Shown one piece after another: positions 22,799 to 22,811 of a stretch of DNA of 22,811 bases (the first letter of the stretch is position 1; the number at the start of each line of letters is the position of its first letter). The notes below the pieces were generated by a model. It searched no databases, had not been told where the DNA came from, and saw only the letters and a program-made list of their open reading frames with translations. The position numbers were made by a program, and so were the translations under genes. The stretch is from an uncultured Mordavella sp. GTDB taxonomy: Bacteria > Bacillota > Clostridia > Lachnospirales > Lachnospiraceae. The stretch spans positions 1 to 22,811 of the forward strand of contig CABPCP010000048.1 of the NCBI GenBank assembly GCA_902406105.1. Direction: 5' to 3'.

Positions 22799-22811
22799 AG
22801 ATCGGAAGAGC
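22799..22811 (+). other. Illumina TruSeq adapter start, sequencing artefact
   Basis: The final 13 bases, AGATCGGAAGAGC, are exactly the first 13 bases of the common Illumina adapter. They are at the very end of the window, as expected for untrimmed adapter read-through at a contig end, and should not be treated as genomic. Confidence 0.9.

Noticed and set aside
1..22811. CRISPR arrays, tRNA or rRNA genes
   Set aside because: No regularly spaced repeats and no cloverleaf or rRNA-like sequences were seen on reading both strands.

Overview
The window looks like a single contig from a Gram-positive anaerobic gut bacterium of the Lachnospiraceae/Clostridia type (inference). The basis is strong AGGAGG-type ribosome binding sites, mid-range GC with AT-rich inserts, a glycyl radical enzyme with its activase, a short SdpI-like protein, and a two-component/ABC cassette typical of Firmicutes. 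It starts inside an IS256-family transposase. Its last 13 bases exactly match the common Illumina TruSeq adapter, so both ends look like assembly ends.

Layout. 1-369: right end of an IS256-family element. 370-2600: AT-rich decayed zone with an unknown multi-TM protein, a possible broken small ORF, an intact Phd/YefM-type antitoxin and a wrecked ParE/RelE-type toxin. 2617-3381 (-): nucleoside phosphorylase-family protein with a TTG start. 3699-9509: a catabolic-looking unit of glycyl radical enzyme, radical-SAM activase and BCCT-family transporter on +, facing an XRE-cupin regulator on -, with a strong shared terminator between them. 9516-10895 (-): MATE efflux protein. 11050-13198: GNAT, uncharacterised protein, SSAT-like GNAT and short SdpI-like membrane protein. 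13291-18192: AT-rich insert with a DUF234-type ATPase, a 978-aa PLD/SF2-helicase/DUF3427 protein and a Nudix hydrolase. 18267-21784: OmpR-type response regulator, ABC ATPase, ABC permease and histidine kinase. 21875-22546: GPP34 (GOLPH3-like) protein. 22543-22798 (-): C-terminal part of an AI-2E-type permease.

How the genes work together. The BCCT carrier probably imports a zwitterionic substrate that the glycyl radical enzyme cleaves or dehydrates anaerobically, after the activase installs the radical on Gly769; the XRE-cupin protein is the obvious local regulator. The substrate cannot be read from the sequence: the enzyme has the Cys431/Glu433 GCVEP motif of the eliminase-type members, and the carrier lacks most of the aromatic-box tryptophans of betaine carriers. 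The helicase and Nudix genes are tightly coupled and sit in AT-rich DNA, which fits a mobile defence or repair cassette. In the two-component cassette the intergenic region carries 11-bp-phased direct repeats, a promoter and a large hairpin, suggesting response-regulator control of the exporter plus possible attenuation.

The strongest leads are the BCCT-linked glycyl radical cluster, the PLD-helicase-DUF3427/Nudix pair, the response-regulator repeat array with leader hairpin, and a G10 tract lying between the -35 and -10 elements of the GPP34 gene.
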